Program-made: the position numbers and the translations under genes
The notes under the pieces: model-generated
Told to the model about the DNA's origin: nothing
Seen by the model: only the letters and a program-made list of their open reading frames with translations
Databases searched by the model: none
Assembly (NCBI RefSeq): GCF_963678975.1
Contig: NC_089277.1
Location: 24,502,672-24,566,671, forward strand
DNA length: 64,000 bases
Source: Dysidea avara
Taxonomy: Eukaryota > Porifera > Demospongiae > Dictyoceratida > Dysideidae
Direction: 5' to 3'
Part shown: positions 1 through 12,300 of the stretch, in pieces
Layout: every line of letters begins with the position of its first letter
How positions within the stretch are numbered: position 1 is the stretch's first letter

Positions 1-628
1 TTTTTACCAGTTACTGATTGTATGATGAAGAAGGTAATGTACTACCGTGGTAAGCCCAAACAGCGTATGTTGTTGAAAGGTCATTTTTTGTTAAATGCAA
101 AAAATATTGAGCAACAATATCCTAAAGCCAAACTTTTTGTGGTGGTACGAGATCCAGTAAAACGTTTATGTAGTAGTATTAATTTTATGAAAGTAATGGC
201 TGAAGAAAGCAAGACATTTCAAGGTTTCTTTCCTGCTACATGGAGAGTCATTCGTGATTGGGCGGTACATACTCAAGTTCCTTATTGTGAGCAAGAAATG
301 TCATTTTTCAAAGAGCCGGCAGACAACAAACTTGTTATTCCATTCACCATGTATGTGAACAATTTGAGTGCTACTCTTCAACGTATTTACTCATTTTGTA
401 ATATCCCAATACCAGATGATGTGCATGATGTCTAATGCTATCAGGGTACAACACACCACACATGATTTTACTGAACGCAGAGCTAGCTATGATCCTAGAT
501 TCAAGAAAAGTCTGGCAAGTTTAGGAGTGGATGAAGAGAGGTTGAGGGAACGTCTCAGTGAATACATTGATTGGATGAACAGTTTAGAAAGTTTAAAAAA
601 TCTTAGGAACTGTTTTGTAGTAGTGTAG
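1..628 (+). CDS. Sulfotransferase, C-terminal part, frameshifted (partial at left edge)
   Basis: The reading frame is already open at base 1, so the true start lies outside the window. Frame 1 runs to a stop at 433-435 and contains KLFVVVRDPVKRLCSS (about 140-190), the 3'-phosphate-binding signature of PAPS-dependent sulfotransferases. It ends in a segment (IYSFCNIPIPDD) typical of the C-terminal half of Sulfotransfer_3-type enzymes. The normal continuation (TTHDFTERRASYDPRFKKS and on to a basic/acidic helix) is in frame 2 from about 434 to the stop at 626-628. The break maps to about 420-436 and one extra base, such as the C at 424, would explain it. These enzymes move sulfate from PAPS to sugars or proteins, usually in the Golgi lumen. 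The 5'-phosphosulfate loop should lie left of the window. Either a pseudogene, an assembly error or a tiny unrecognised intron. No polyadenylation signal was obvious downstream. Confidence 0.72.
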
Positions 629-1124
629 TGTTTTAGAGACTGTATATTCTGTGAATATTTCCCACCAGACATAAATATATTCCATATTTATTTCGTAGAA
701 AACAATGGTCTATACTTCTATATTATACTTGGTTAAATGCCACACCTTCAATTGTAGGTGCACTTGAACAGTGCACTATCAATTTTCAAATCATGGTCTC
801 AAACATCCTTTTTAAGTAAAAAACACACATCGCAGTGTTCATTACGTTAGTACATAATACTGATGCAACAACTATATACTCAACCACTACTCAGGGTTTT
901 TGAAAAGTATTTCGACTCTGAGCCAAACTGGCCCAACCCTGACATCTACTGCTCCACCAGTAGTATGCCACTGGGCCAATCAGCTTATTGATGTGTATTA
1001 GTCACAAAACTGAACTAGTGCTGAGAAAATTGGAGCAGAGGCCATGAGTTGTGTGGATTATTGGAGCGCCATGTTGCCTTAACTCTGCCATTACTTGATA
1101 CTTATCTTGGAAAGGACACAGTCT
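629..1124. other. Intergenic; no gene seen, one dispersed repeat
   Basis: No coding frame with family features. Bases about 728-815 (beginning GGTTAAATGCCACACCTTC) recur in direct orientation at about 5805-5890 with scattered differences, so this is a low-copy dispersed repeat. The rest looks unique and non-coding. Confidence 0.5.
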
Positions 1125-1345
1125 ATGTCAAGTCACCCTGTAAAGAGTTCAGCTACGTATATAACCAACCACCCCGAAGAGGGGTCGGCAATAAGCATGT
1201 GTTACAAGTCACCATGTAGAGAATTCAGCTCCATTACAAGTCACCTTATAGAGGGTTAAGAAGTCTCCCAGTAAAGAATTCAACTACAAACAAGGCTCCC
1301 TGTAGAGAGTTTGGCTACAAACAAGGCTCCCTGTAGATGGTTACA
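1125..1345. repeat. Degenerate outpost of the 31-bp satellite
   Basis: Successive units of the type CAAGTCACC.TGTAGAGA.TTCAGCTAC are recognisable (about six copies, strongly diverged). They match the monomer of the large array at 9.34-13.5 kb. Confidence 0.7.
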
Positions 1346-1539
1346 TAATAAGTCGCTATTAGAACATTAGCTACATGCAAATGATTATTATGTATATGGT
1401 TGCATATTGTAGCAGTTCAAACTTCATACAGTCACATACAAACATATAGATAAAGTCTTTCCCTTAGTCCTGTGCATGGTAAAGATCAAAGACAATTAGA
1501 CTTCTAGCTTTGAGGTACGTAGCTATACCTTTACAAAAA

Positions 1540-1840
1540 AAGTGATATCTATACCAACCCACCAGGCTGTGAAAAATAGGTGCACCCCCTCCCCCCTCAA
1601 AAGAAAGCTATAGGGTGAAAAAGTTGGGAAATAAAAGGTGGCAGCCATGAAAAGGTAGGATACTTTTTAATAGTGATAATTCAGGTGAATTTGTGTCTGA
1701 ATTGTCGCTATGAACTTTTTTTTTTCCATAACCCAACTTCATAATCATTTCTTGTCAGATTTCACATCTTTTTCCTGGAGTTTTTTGGGTAGGGGAACTT
1801 ATATATATACCTGTTACACAGCTTGGCTGTTTAATGCAGA
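1540..1840. mobile_element. Diverged long-hairpin MITE (same family as 13.73-14.06 kb)
   Basis: The outer ends carry the family words (GATATCTATACCAACCCACC..GGCTGTGAAA on the left, CAGCTTGGCTGTTT on the right). The middle carries AATTCAGGTGAATTT next to GGTGGCAGCCATGAAA, all in the order seen in the 13.73-kb copy. The arms no longer pair perfectly, so this is an old copy. Confidence 0.6.
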
Positions 1841-2057
1841 TTACACTATCATCAATGTTTATCATTATTAGCATGGCTGCAAGCAAAGCTAGTATAGAGC
1901 ACAATTGCTACATCAGTATAATATGTTTCCTGAAAGGAAACACTTGAGAAACTAAGACATGTATCAAAATTATGATTAATTAGCTCGGAGGATACAATTT
2001 CAGTGATTATATTTGATAGTTTTCATTTTTGTTTTGTTGTTTTGGTAGCTTATAACA

Positions 2058-2307
2058 TGTGACTGGGCCTGCAAAAATAGGGCATGTGGGCACATGATTT
2101 TTGCCTACTTTTTCAAACTTTCATCACTCATAATGTTTTATACCATTATGCTATGGCAATGCAATTTCCACTCTTAGTAAGCATTTAATTGGTTTTATGA
2201 TGCAAGTTACAGGATGCAAATATTCTGTTCCAGTACTGAGATATGACCAGTAGTGTGACAAGGTGTAGTTTGTGCCCACATACCCTGTTTTCGCAGGCCC
2301 AGTCACA
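2058..2307. mobile_element. TIR MITE, TGTGACTGGG family, ~250 bp
   Basis: The left end TGTGACTGGGCCTGCAAAAA and the right end (TTTTCGCAGGCCCAGTCACA read forward) are inverted repeats. The inner parts (GGGCATGTGGGCACA and TGTGCCCACATACCC) also pair. No coding capacity. The copy at 2777-3012 carries the same interior in the opposite orientation. Confidence 0.85.
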
Positions 2308-2429
2308 TAATTATGATCTTTGAAAGTCGCATGTAAAATTGTTTATCATTACTCATTTTACCATTGTGGGTATAATTGTAAAAGGTTATTTGTGACCAAT
2401 AAGTCATTGAGTCTAAGTCCTTGAAATTA

Positions 2430-2500
2430 GGTTAGATAATCCTAAGGCTGCAGCACATGTTGCTGTCAGACTTTCAGTGCTGGTCACTGAAAAGTGTTGA
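2430..2500 (+). repeat. SINE/LINE-type tail fragment
   Basis: The string GGCTGCAGCACATGTTGCTG followed by CAGACTTTCAGTGCTGGTCA recurs at 36965-37040. The last part resembles the tail of the tRNA-derived SINEs at 22.34 and 32.44 kb. Confidence 0.5.
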
Positions 2501-2776
2501 TAACAATAATTATGTATGGAAAGTTCAGTATCATGGGAATTAGGACTTATGCAGGCATCAATGCACAGTCATACATGCAATGTGATAGAATAATATAATA
2601 GATGGTTGCTAGGCATGTTTACTTAATATACTTCTCAAAAAATTGCTAGTTATGTAGCATAATAACAATTATTATTTTATTAAGCGCATGCACCTATAAT
2701 ACTAAATCTTGTCACTGAGTGCTTATGGATTCACTCTGGTGGGGTGGGTGATTTGCAGTTACCACGTGTACCAATA

Positions 2777-3012
2777 TGTGACTGGGTCTACAAAAATAGG
2801 GCATATGGGCACAAACTACACCCTACCACATAACATCTCATATCTCAGTACTGGAATAGAATATTTTCAGTCTGTAACTTGTAGTGTAAAGCTAACTAGA
2901 TGTTTATTAAATGCGAAAAATTTCAATGCCGAGCAATAATGCAATACAAAATTATGTCACATCAAAGTTTGAAAAAGTAGACTATTTTTATGTGCCCACA
3001 GGCCCGGTCACG
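2777..3012. mobile_element. TIR MITE, TGTGACTGGG family, inverted copy
   Basis: It starts TGTGACTGGGTCTACAAAAA and ends CAGGCCCGGTCACG. The interior (CTCAGTACTGGAATAGAATA) is the reverse complement of the interior of the 2058-2307 element. Confidence 0.8.
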
Positions 3013-3601
3013 TATTAGTTTGGAGTCCAGTTTCTGTGCAAATCCATCATATGTGGAGCAGGAGTTTCACACCGCAGAAGACTGTTTTGCTTGGTAAGTA
3101 ATCTTTGGTCTACAGTTGACATACCTCTAGCATTTCATTCTTTTGTATATAACTGCGCCTTGTATTGGAGCTGCTTCATGTTCATCTGCATATAGTGCAA
3201 GAAAACATGGCCAGTATACACTTGATAAAATTTAACATATTATACCAGGTATGTGTACTTAACCAGACTCTATTGTACAACTTGTATTAAGCTAACGATT
3301 GCCTGTGTGGGCTGGAATTGCCTTAACTTTTTCACAAATATCACAACATGTATCAAACAGGCTGTGGAGATTTTTGGAAAAGTGACACAGTTAAAATAAC
3401 GAGATTAATTGTAGACATGCTCTTAATGTGTGTAAAGTTGCTGTACATGTGCAACAACAAGATTAGAGCTGTATATACTGTACTATTGTTAGTCAAACAG
3501 TACAGTAGTATGGGTCCTACATCTGTGTTCGTTTATAATCTATAATGATTAGTTCTAACCTTGTTGCCAAATAGGAATAATCCAAATATCAAGCCGTGTA
3601 C

Positions 3602-3711
3602 CTGTACATTGGCAATAAGATTAACGACCATTGGTGATGAGAATATCAGTACAAGTGGTTCCACAAGATACAGTCCCATGTTGCACAGATTACCACCCAA
3701 AAAGTAAAGAG
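3602..3711 (-). CDS. Candidate orphan internal exon of a multi-pass membrane protein
   Basis: On the minus strand a 76-codon open stretch (3763-3533) contains a hydrophobic sequence, FLGGNLCNMGLYLVEPLVL and onward. It is bounded by a good acceptor (TTGTACAG at 3712-3719) and a donor (CAG|GTACAC) that give a 110-nt exon. The spacing of small residues and prolines recalls drug/metabolite-transporter-type proteins such as NIPA, but the match is weak. I found no neighbouring exon, so it may be an exon relic or chance. The exon could also extend to about 3560 with a GTTAGA donor. Confidence 0.22.
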
Positions 3712-3822
3712 CTGTACAATAACAAAATAACACACAAAATATTAAATATAAAATTAAAACCACATATAAGTATGTACTGTCACATAGTAAGCTTCTTGCT
3801 TATTTAAGCAAGTGCAGATCAA

Positions 3823-3845
3823 GATACTCTAATAGAACAGTCACT
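3823..3845 (+). repeat. CTCTAATAGA motif, single copy
   Basis: GATACTCTAATAGAACAGTC, preceded by AGATCAA. It belongs to the dispersed near-palindromic motif family. An inverted counterpart lies at 4938-4965, so the two may mark the ends of a ~1.15-kb unit. Confidence 0.7.
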
Positions 3846-4063
3846 ATTAAATTGGGTGGTTTTGTATAATAATAATAACTTTGCACTTGGAAATGGTCAA
3901 TTAACAAAAAGATTAATGCTGAGCAAAATATATAATTCTTGAGCAAAATATGCAGCATTATTAATGGTGAAAAATGAAAGAATTGCTGGAAAGAAAAATA
4001 GGTGGAAAAAAAACAAAAGTAGACTCATCCCTAATCCTTACCTATCTTATGTGTCACACATGA

Positions 4064-4298
4064 TGTGACCAGATCTGCGAAAAGGGATCTTATAGCCTTT
4101 CCAAATTTCCAAGTTTGACGAGTCATAACTAATCATGTGTTTAACCTGTTGTCTTACAAATTACATTCAGGAATAGTGCTATGTTAGGAGTGTAAAGTGA
4201 CCAAATTTCGGGCTGGTACCATACTCACAAGTCAAGTTATGGGAGTACATGCAACTGGAAAGGCTATAAGACCCCTCTTTGCAGGCCCGGCCGGTCAC
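4064..4298. mobile_element. TIR MITE, TGTGACCAGATCTGCG subfamily
   Basis: The left end TGTGACCAGATCTGCGAAAA and the right end (TTTGCAGGCCCGGCCGGTCA) are inverted repeats, with AGGCTATAAGACCCC pairing inside. This is the uninterrupted sister of the element at 27128-28074. Confidence 0.8.
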
Positions 4299-5998
4299 GA
4301 CTGAGCCACAGCTAGCTAATTAATTGATAGAAATACTATACACCTTGTCAGACCAAAATAACTTATGAAAACTGCACCATTTATTGCGAACTCAAAGAAC
4401 AGCTGTCAACTGTCACCCAGCCACTTTCATATGCAGTAAGCACCTCTAAAATTGCTGTTGTGTAGCCTTTTTAAACAGCTTTTTAGGCTTCACAACCACC
4501 TACAAAGGCCATAATGACAAAAATAAACCTACTAATGAGTAATCATTGCTGCTTTACAAATACAATAACTAACAAGAGAATCTGCTCTCCCCAACCACCT
4601 ACAACTTAACCTGTTTGTGCTCCTCCCCTTGCCAGCTCCTGGATATTGCCATGCATGACTAAAGAAGGGACTAATTGTCCACTGCAGACCCCCCCTTTTT
4701 CATTGCTTTGATTTCTATCCTCCCTACTCAAAATGCAAAATAATATTTCTAAAAAAAATGGTTGAATGTGTAATAATTACTAGTGAACCATTGCATACTA
4801 TAATAGCTACATCAAAATTAATAAAGAATAGTGCCAGAAAATTATTGCATGACTGAATGTGCTCCCCACCTATTAATTATTTGAAGTTTAGTTGGTAAGC
4901 ATGATAAGCAGTTAGCTGGTAGGTGTGCCACAATTGCCGATTGCTCTATTAGAGTATCTTGATTGTGTGACTCTTACAGATAGCCAATAATTTAATTTGA
5001 CAATATTTTTGCAGTGCTCTAATAGAGTAGTGGACATTTTTCTGAGCACTTCTAATACAATGTTGTAGAGCAACTAATCATTGATAGATCTATGAAATTA
5101 CCATTCTGGTGTTTATATAGATGTCAAATGACAGCAGTGGCAAAGCAGTCGAGGGTTTGGACATATAGGTATGGAAGTCCCTGGTATGAACACTGGACAT
5201 TGATTTTGTAATACTTTTCGTGTCTATTAGAGTATAATTATCGATTCACATGTTTGGTTTCTGCTTTATATCTCTTAGCTAATAATCTCAGTACTTTCAA
5301 ATCACAAAAGGTCCATGCTACGATATGGTCAGCATACCAACTTTAAACTTGTTACTGTCAGTGGTTTACCCTGCAGGCGTGACAAAATAACCCTGCTTGT
5401 GATTTTTGAAAATCGCTCATAATTTTGCACTACTTCTATCAATCTGTACTAAAATTGGAAGAAATATGCTGTAATATGCTCTTTATATCCTCTAAATTTG
5501 ATAAGAATCCAATAAGGTTTGCATGAACTGTGGCATGCAAAGAAACATTCAAAGATTAAGAAAACACAACAATAATAAGACAAATTGTTAAGGCACATAT
5601 CTCAATGATGGCTGCACTGATTTTGGTATAGAAGACATGACAGACATCCCACCCTGAGAGATGTTTTACAGAAAAATATGTTATTTCCATTAATTTCCAC
5701 CAAAATTAATGTCTTCTGTCCAGAATGCACCTGTAAAATTAGTAATGAGAAAACCTTGTTTAAAACAATTGCAAATTTTATACAAGTAGCATAAAAAATA
5801 TTTACTTGGTTAAACGCCACACCTTCAATAGTAGCCATACTTGACTGGTGCCACCATAAATTTTGAAAATGAGGCCTGAGATCTGGTAAGGTATTCAAAG
5901 CAAAAACTCATTGATATCATTGTATATGTTTCGTAATTTTAACTTCTAATTTTATTATTCTTATAATCATGTATCAATTATACATTATATTGTAGAGA
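4299..5998. other. Intergenic; no gene seen
   Basis: AT-rich DNA without recognisable coding frames. It contains copies of the CTCTAATAGAG motif at 4938-4960, 5014-5032 and 5222-5238, and the second copy of the dispersed repeat found at 728-815. Confidence 0.5.
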
Positions 5999-6174
5999 AG
6001 TGGTGTTGAAAATTTTCATGATGCATCATGAAAATTTTCAACACCACTATCAAAAGAGTAGTGTAATTTCACAGCAAAGTATTGCATGATACTAGGGAAT
6101 TCAAGGGTTGACCAGTTACGTAAATGGAAAATCTTTCAACCAAATCTTTAAATGCATGACTACTCTTTTGATAG
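5999..6174. repeat. Perfect 50-bp palindrome nested beside a second inverted repeat
   Basis: Bases 5999-6048 are a perfect spacer-free palindrome (25-bp arms, centre ATGATG|CATCAT). Directly beside it, ACTATCAAAAGAGTAGT (6046-6062) pairs with ACTACTCTTTTGATAG (6159-6174) across a ~96-bp loop. Probably the collapsed ends of a hairpin-type MITE. Confidence 0.85.
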
Positions 6175-6814
6175 CCTTATTGATACACAGTGGTGAATTG
6201 TGGGGCCAAGGAAAGTCAATGCATCCAGGTACGCAACAGACAAGTGTGTATTGCTATTTTCACACATTCATACCTCAGTATTGGCTATTCAACATTGTTT
6301 TCAAGCATCGAGTGGTGGTAAAATTCGAATAGTTGCTGCACTGATTTTATGAACTAAGGCAATAAATGCCACAGCATTTACCTAAGTAAATTATGTTATA
6401 CAAGTACTCAAAAAAATTTCAGTACGTTTGCGTTGAACTGAATCCTCAAAAACATTTAATAACTCATGGATGCAATTACACACGATCTTGAAATTTGGCC
6501 CATTTGTAGTACTGCTTGACCTGCTAAAAATATTTCAAAATCTTGTTGTTCAAATGTTTGACATAATATTTATGGCCAATCAAATTTTTCACAATACATT
6601 TCCTATGGAGAAGCCATATAAGTACAGTGTCCATTATAGCCCTTTTCCGAACTTGTAATGGGGCCAAACCGTACGTGTCTGTTGTTGACACCTTTGCTGT
6701 TACCAATAATCATCTGGTTGGCAGAAATGTTAACTCTGTTGAGAAAAAATCCACTTTTAATTTTTAGCTGTTTTTCAGGGTTCAGCTCAACGTGAACATA
6801 CTATAGAGTAGGGA

Positions 6815-7015
6815 CCATAACACACCGATATGAAGTACTGAAACAAGCTGGAGTAGTGCATGATATTAAATAACAGTAAAACAGGAAGTGTTATTCCACT
6901 GTGCGTAATGGAAATGCACAGTAGGGATATAACACTTTTTATCGTTTTACTGTGATTTAATATTGTGCACTACTCCAGCTTGTTTCAGTACTTTTTGTTT
7001 ATCGATGTGTTATGG
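6815..7015. mobile_element. Hairpin MITE, ~200 bp
   Basis: The left arm starts CCATAACACACCGATA and contains GTACTGAAACAAGCTGGAGT. The right arm contains the exact complement and ends TCGATGTGTTATGG. The arms are ~85-90 bp with small indels and a short loop around GCACAGT. No open frame. Confidence 0.85.
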
Positions 7016-8458
7016 TATACAATGAGGCTTGCCCTGTTAGAATTTGTCTAGTATTTATATTTGTTGGTATCTACCTAGCACCAGTGGACTCACTGGACTG
7101 TTTGCAAAGTGTTGTGATAACTTGATTTGTCCATGGGACATATTTTCAAAGTGAGGGGGCTAAGAAGGGTGGTCGCTGGTTGATACAATTTGTACAATGC
7201 GTAAAGCTCACTCAGCATGTGGATGGAGCATTCACTTTCTCGGGGGTCTGGGAAGCATGCTCCCACAGGAAAAGTTGAAAAACTAGCTTTTGAGATTGAA
7301 TTTTATACTAAATTTTATTGTGAATACTTTATTTGAGTACACAACTGCTCTATTAGAGTATCTGACTGCTCTATTAGAGTATACGTAATTCATGGATGAG
7401 CTAAGCCCTCTAAAATACAACTGGGGGTCATAGCCACCAGTTACTATGCCTATGAATTTTTGTTACTAGAAATAAAGAAAAAAAAACAGGCTGCAAAATG
7501 GTGATGCAAAAAACATTTAATAATAAGTATAGGCAGCCTGAGACTTGAATCCATACACCTCGTAATTGACTGATACCAATATAATATTGGTATCGGATGG
7601 TTGTAAGATGCAATAGTGCAGGTCTAGCATTACTTATGTAAAAAACTTTTAGCTAGTCTAGTTCATGAGGGGATGGTGGTGGGCCTGGTGGCCTCAAACC
7701 TGGGATTAAATGGTGTCTACTAAAGAAGCCTCCCCCAGATTCCCATCAAGCTACACCCCCGGAAGAGGCAGGCAAATGCCACCTCCATTGAGTCCATTCT
7801 CTCTTAGAGCTAATTGAACAATTGTTGACTCATCCTGCTTTGGAAGTGAAAGTAAAGACACTTTGTTTTGAATAAAATAATGGTGGTTGTGTAAAATGTG
7901 TGCATGCGTCTGTATGTGTGTGTGTGAGTGAGTGAATGTAGCTGTAGTCAATGTAATTAGATTGACTGGCAGTGTACAATGACAGTATATCGGTACTTTC
8001 AGTTACCAATGGCACCAACATTCCCAGTACTACATAGATAATAATCACATATAGATTAAGCACATGAATACAACTAATTATACACATGCATCTCTTACTA
8101 TCCATTGACCAATATAAGAAGTTTATTATACAAAATGACCTTTTGAATTATTGTAGTTTCTATATGGGATAAATGACAAGTAAAGTACAGTATAATTGTG
8201 CACTATAAACATAATATTATAGCCATCATAATTTTCCTTTAATATGGCTCTCTTCTACCACACTGTTTTGGTAGGTGTACACAGTCCCAGAGTTTTTCTC
8301 CATGAATTCTAACTTTCATCATGGCATTTTTTCATTACGCACTAAGTCTAAAGGCTTTGGGGAACCCTAAGTTAAAGTACACAGCTTGATTATTCACATT
8401 TTAAACCCTATTAACTTGGGCCACGGGAAGGCTCACTTAGCACAGTTATGTGAGGCTC
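7016..8458. other. Intergenic; no gene seen
   Basis: No convincing coding sequence. Contains a tandem pair of the CTCTATTAGAG motif at 7347-7382 (period 21) and a short GT-rich stretch near 7910-7935. Confidence 0.45.
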
Positions 8459-8471
8459 GCCCCCCCCCCCC

Positions 8472-8543
<72 letters not shown>
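8459..8543. repeat. Poly-C followed by (AC)n microsatellite
   Basis: About 15 C residues are followed by roughly 35 AC dinucleotides. Confidence 0.97.
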
Positions 8544-8546
<3 letters not shown>

Positions 8547-8594
8547 CCTTTAGACTGGTGGTCTAAAGTGTGCTAATTGTACACTATAGGCATA

Positions 8595-9285
8595 TAGCCA
8601 TCATAATTTGCCTGATATCAAGACACACGGTAGTGTGTCGTGCGGCCCAAGAAGCCGGCGCGCCATACCCGTGAGTATATTGACAGGAAGAACGAAAACG
8701 TCATTTTCACACCTTTGTATCTCGGTGATCACTTATCTGATTGGAACCAAATTTGCTACGTCTTTTCGCACACTTGCAAAAATTGCTATAACAAGCAAAC
8801 GCGTACTCCGATCGCCTTGAAATTTGGCACACAGAAAGGGAGTCCAAAGGCGAATCCTAGCATCAAATTTGGTACAAATCCGATGAATGGTTCAGGAGTT
8901 ATGACCGATTATTCGCGTAAAACAAGATCGATTTGTTGTCACGCCTACAGGATAAACCGCTTCATGGAATGAGTTGAAAATTGCTATGTAGATGGAGTAA
9001 CCATCGTAGGAGTGCCTTTTGGTGGTTTGAAAGGAATCGAGATAAAGACCACGGAGATATGACACAAAACCCAACCTGTGTCACAATTACGCGATCGATT
9101 TTTATGAATAAAAAAGTATTAGTTTTCACGCCTACTAGGCAAACCGCTTAGAGCAATGAGCTGAAAATCGGTGTATAGCTGGAATAATCTTCATAGAAAG
9201 TCCTTGCAGTAGTACAGAAGAATCGGATTACAAACCACTGAGTTATGATTCGAAAGCCAACTCCGTGTAGCAAATGCGAGATCGA
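8595..9285. repeat. CpG-rich dispersed repeat with internal degenerate modules
   Basis: Base composition changes sharply here: CpG-containing words are frequent (AAGCCGGCGCGCCATACC, ACGAAAACGTC, CGATCGATT). Two modules of roughly 180 bp resemble each other: TTGTCACGCCTAC.AGG.AAACCGCTT at about 8935 and TTTTCACGCCTACTAGGCAAA at about 9124, each followed by a GAGYTGAAAAT..GGTATG/TAGCTGGA-like part. The 110-codon frame at 8640-8972 shows no protein family and is probably fortuitous. The unit ends directly at a CTCTAATAGA cluster (9283-9325). Confidence 0.55.
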
Positions 9286-9325
9286 GATACTCTAATAGAA
9301 CAGTCACCCTAATAGAGCATTCGGC
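9283..9325 (+). repeat. CTCTAATAGAG motif cluster
   Basis: GAGATCGAGATACTCTAATA is followed by GAACAGTCACCCTAATAGAG, i.e. two tandem copies of the core preceded by the conserved ATCGAGATA flank. Confidence 0.8.
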
Positions 9326-9339
9326 TAGTTTATTTATTC

Positions 9340-12300
9340 CATTATAGAATTTTATTACATCACAAGTTATTCTGTAGGGAGTTCAGCTGCAAACAGTTAA
9401 TCTTATAGACAGTTCAGCAAGAAGACAATCACCATGTGGAGAGTTAAGCAAATATATCACTATAGAGATTCAGAACATTACAAGTCACACTGAAGAAAGT
9501 TCAGCGATACACAAGTCATGCACTGTGTAGAGAATTCAGCTACAATTAAGTCACTCTCTAGAGAATTCAGTTACACAGAATTCAGCTACACACAAGTCAC
9601 TGTGGAGAGAGTTCAGCTACAAACAAATTACCCTTTAGAGTGATCAGCTACAAACAAAACACTTTGCAGGGTGTTCAGCTGCAACAAATCAACCTTTAGA
9701 GCGATCAGCAATGAACAAATCAACACAAATCTACCTTTAGAGAGATAAGCTAGAAACAAATCACCCTGTAGAGAGTTCAGGTACAAAAAATCACCCTGTA
9801 GAGAGATCAGCTAGAAACTAGACACAATGTAAGGAGTTCAGCTACAAGCAATCACCCTGTAGAGAGTTCAGCTAAAACAAATCAACCTGCAGAGAGATCA
9901 GCTACAAACAAATCACCTTATAGAGAGTTCAGCTACAAACAGATTACCTGTAGAGAGATCGGCTACAAACAAATCAACCTGCAGAGAGATCAGCTACACA
10001 CAAATCAACTTGTAGAGAGATCAGCTACAAACAGATCACCCTGTAGGGAGATCAGCTAGAAACTACACACAATGTAAGGAGTTCAGCTACAAACAAATCA
10101 CCCTGTGGAGAGTTCAGCTAAAACAAATCAACCTGCAGAGAGATCAGCTACAAACAAATTACCCTGAAGAGAGGTCAGCTACAAAAAATCACCCTGTAGA
10201 GATATCAGCTAGAAACAAATCACCCTGAAGAGAGGTCAGCTACAAAAAATCACCTTGTAGAGAAATCAACTACAAACAAAACACTTTGCAGAGAGTTCAG
10301 CTACAAATAAATCACCCTGTAGAGAGTTCAGCTAAAACAAATCAACCTGCAGAGAGATCAGCTACAAACAAATCACCTTTTAGACAGTTCAGCTACAAAC
10401 AAATTACCTTGTAGAGAGATCGGCTACAAACAAATCAACCTGCAGAGAGATCAGCTACACACAATTCAACTTGTAGAGAGATCAGCTACAAACAAATCAC
10501 CCTGTAGAGAGATCAGCTAGAAACTAGACACAATGTAAGGAGTTCAGCTACAAGCAAATCACCGTGTAGAGAGTTCAGCTACAAACAAACCAACCTGTAG
10601 GGCGATCAGCTAGAAACAAATCACCCTGAAGAGAGGTCAGCTACAAAAAATCACCCTGTAGAGATATCAGCTAGAAACAAATCACCCTGAAGAGAGGTCA
10701 GCTACAAAAAATCACCTTGTAGAGAGATCAACTACAAACAAAACATTTTGCAGAGAGATCAGCTACAAACAAATCACCCTGTAGAGAGATCAGCTAGAAA
10801 CTAGACACAATGTAAGGAGTTCAGCTACAAGCAAATCACCGTGTAGAGAGTTCAGCTACAAACAAACCAACCTGTAGAGCGATCAGCTAGAAACAAATCA
10901 CCCTGAAGAGAGGTCAGCTACAAAAAATCACCCTGTAGAGATATCAGCTAGAAACAAATCACCCTGAAGAGAGGTCAGCTACAAAAAATCACCTTGTAGA
11001 GAGATCAACTACAAACAAAACATTTTGCAGAGTGATCAGCTACAAACAAATCAGTTTGTAGAGAGATCAGTTACACACAAATCAACCTGTACAGAGATAA
11101 GCTAAAAACAAATCAGAGTTCAGCTAAAACAAATCAATTTGCAGAGAGATTAGCTACATACAAATCACCTTATAGATAGTTGAGCTACAAACAAATTACC
11201 TTGTAGAGAGATCGGCTACAAACAAATCACCCTGCAGAGAGATCAGCTACACACAAATCAACTTGTATAGAGATCAGCTACAAACAAATCACCCTGTAGA
11301 GAGATCAGCTAGAAACTACACACAATGTAAGGAGTTTCAGCTACAAACAAATCACCCTGTAGAGAGATCAGCTACAAACTAGACACAAAGTAAGGAGTTT
11401 AGCTACAAGCAAGTTACCCTGTAGAGAGTTCATCTACAAGCAAATCAACCTGCAGAGCAATCAGCTAAAAACAAATCACCCTGAAGAGAGGTCAGCTACA
11501 AAAAATCACCCTGTAGAGAGATTAGCTAGAAAAAAATCACCCTGAAGAGAGGTCAGCTACAAAAAAATCACCCTGTAGAGAGATCAGCTAGAAACAAATC
11601 ACCCTGAAGAGAGGTCAGCTACAAACAAAACACTTTGCAGAGAATTCAGCTACAAACAAATCAGCTTGTAGAGAGATCAGTTACACACAAATCAACCTGT
11701 AGAGAGATAAGCTAGAAACAAATCACCCTGCAGAGAGTTCAGCAACAAAGAAACCACCATGTAGAGAGTTCAGCTGCAAACAAATCACCTTGTAGAGAGT
11801 TCAGCTACAAACAAATCACCCTGTAGAGAGATCAGCTAGAAACTAGACACAATGTAAGGAGTTCAGCTACAAGCAAATCACTCTTTAGTGAGTTCAGCTA
11901 CAAACAAATCAACCTGCAGTGAGATCACCTACAAAAAAGCACCTTGTACAGAGTTCAGCTACAAACAAATTACCCTGTAGAGAGATCTTCTACAAACAAA
12001 TCAACCTGTAGAAAGATCAGCTACAAACAAATCACCCTGTAGAGAGATCAGCTAGAAACTAGACACAATTTAAGGAGTTCAGCTACAAGTAAATCACCCT
12101 GTAGAGAATTCAGCTAAAACAAATCAACCTGCAGAGAGATCAGCTACAAATAAATCACTTTATAGACAGTTCAGCTACAAACAAATTACCTTGTAGAGAG
12201 ATCGGTTGCAAATTAATCAACCTGCAGAGAGATCAGCTACACACAAATCAACTTGAAGAGAGATCAGCTACAAACAAACCATCCTGTAGAGAGATCAGCT

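Noticed and set aside
8640..8972. 110-codon open frame as a gene
   Set aside because: It falls in a CpG-rich modular repeat with an overlapping frame of similar length and no family match.
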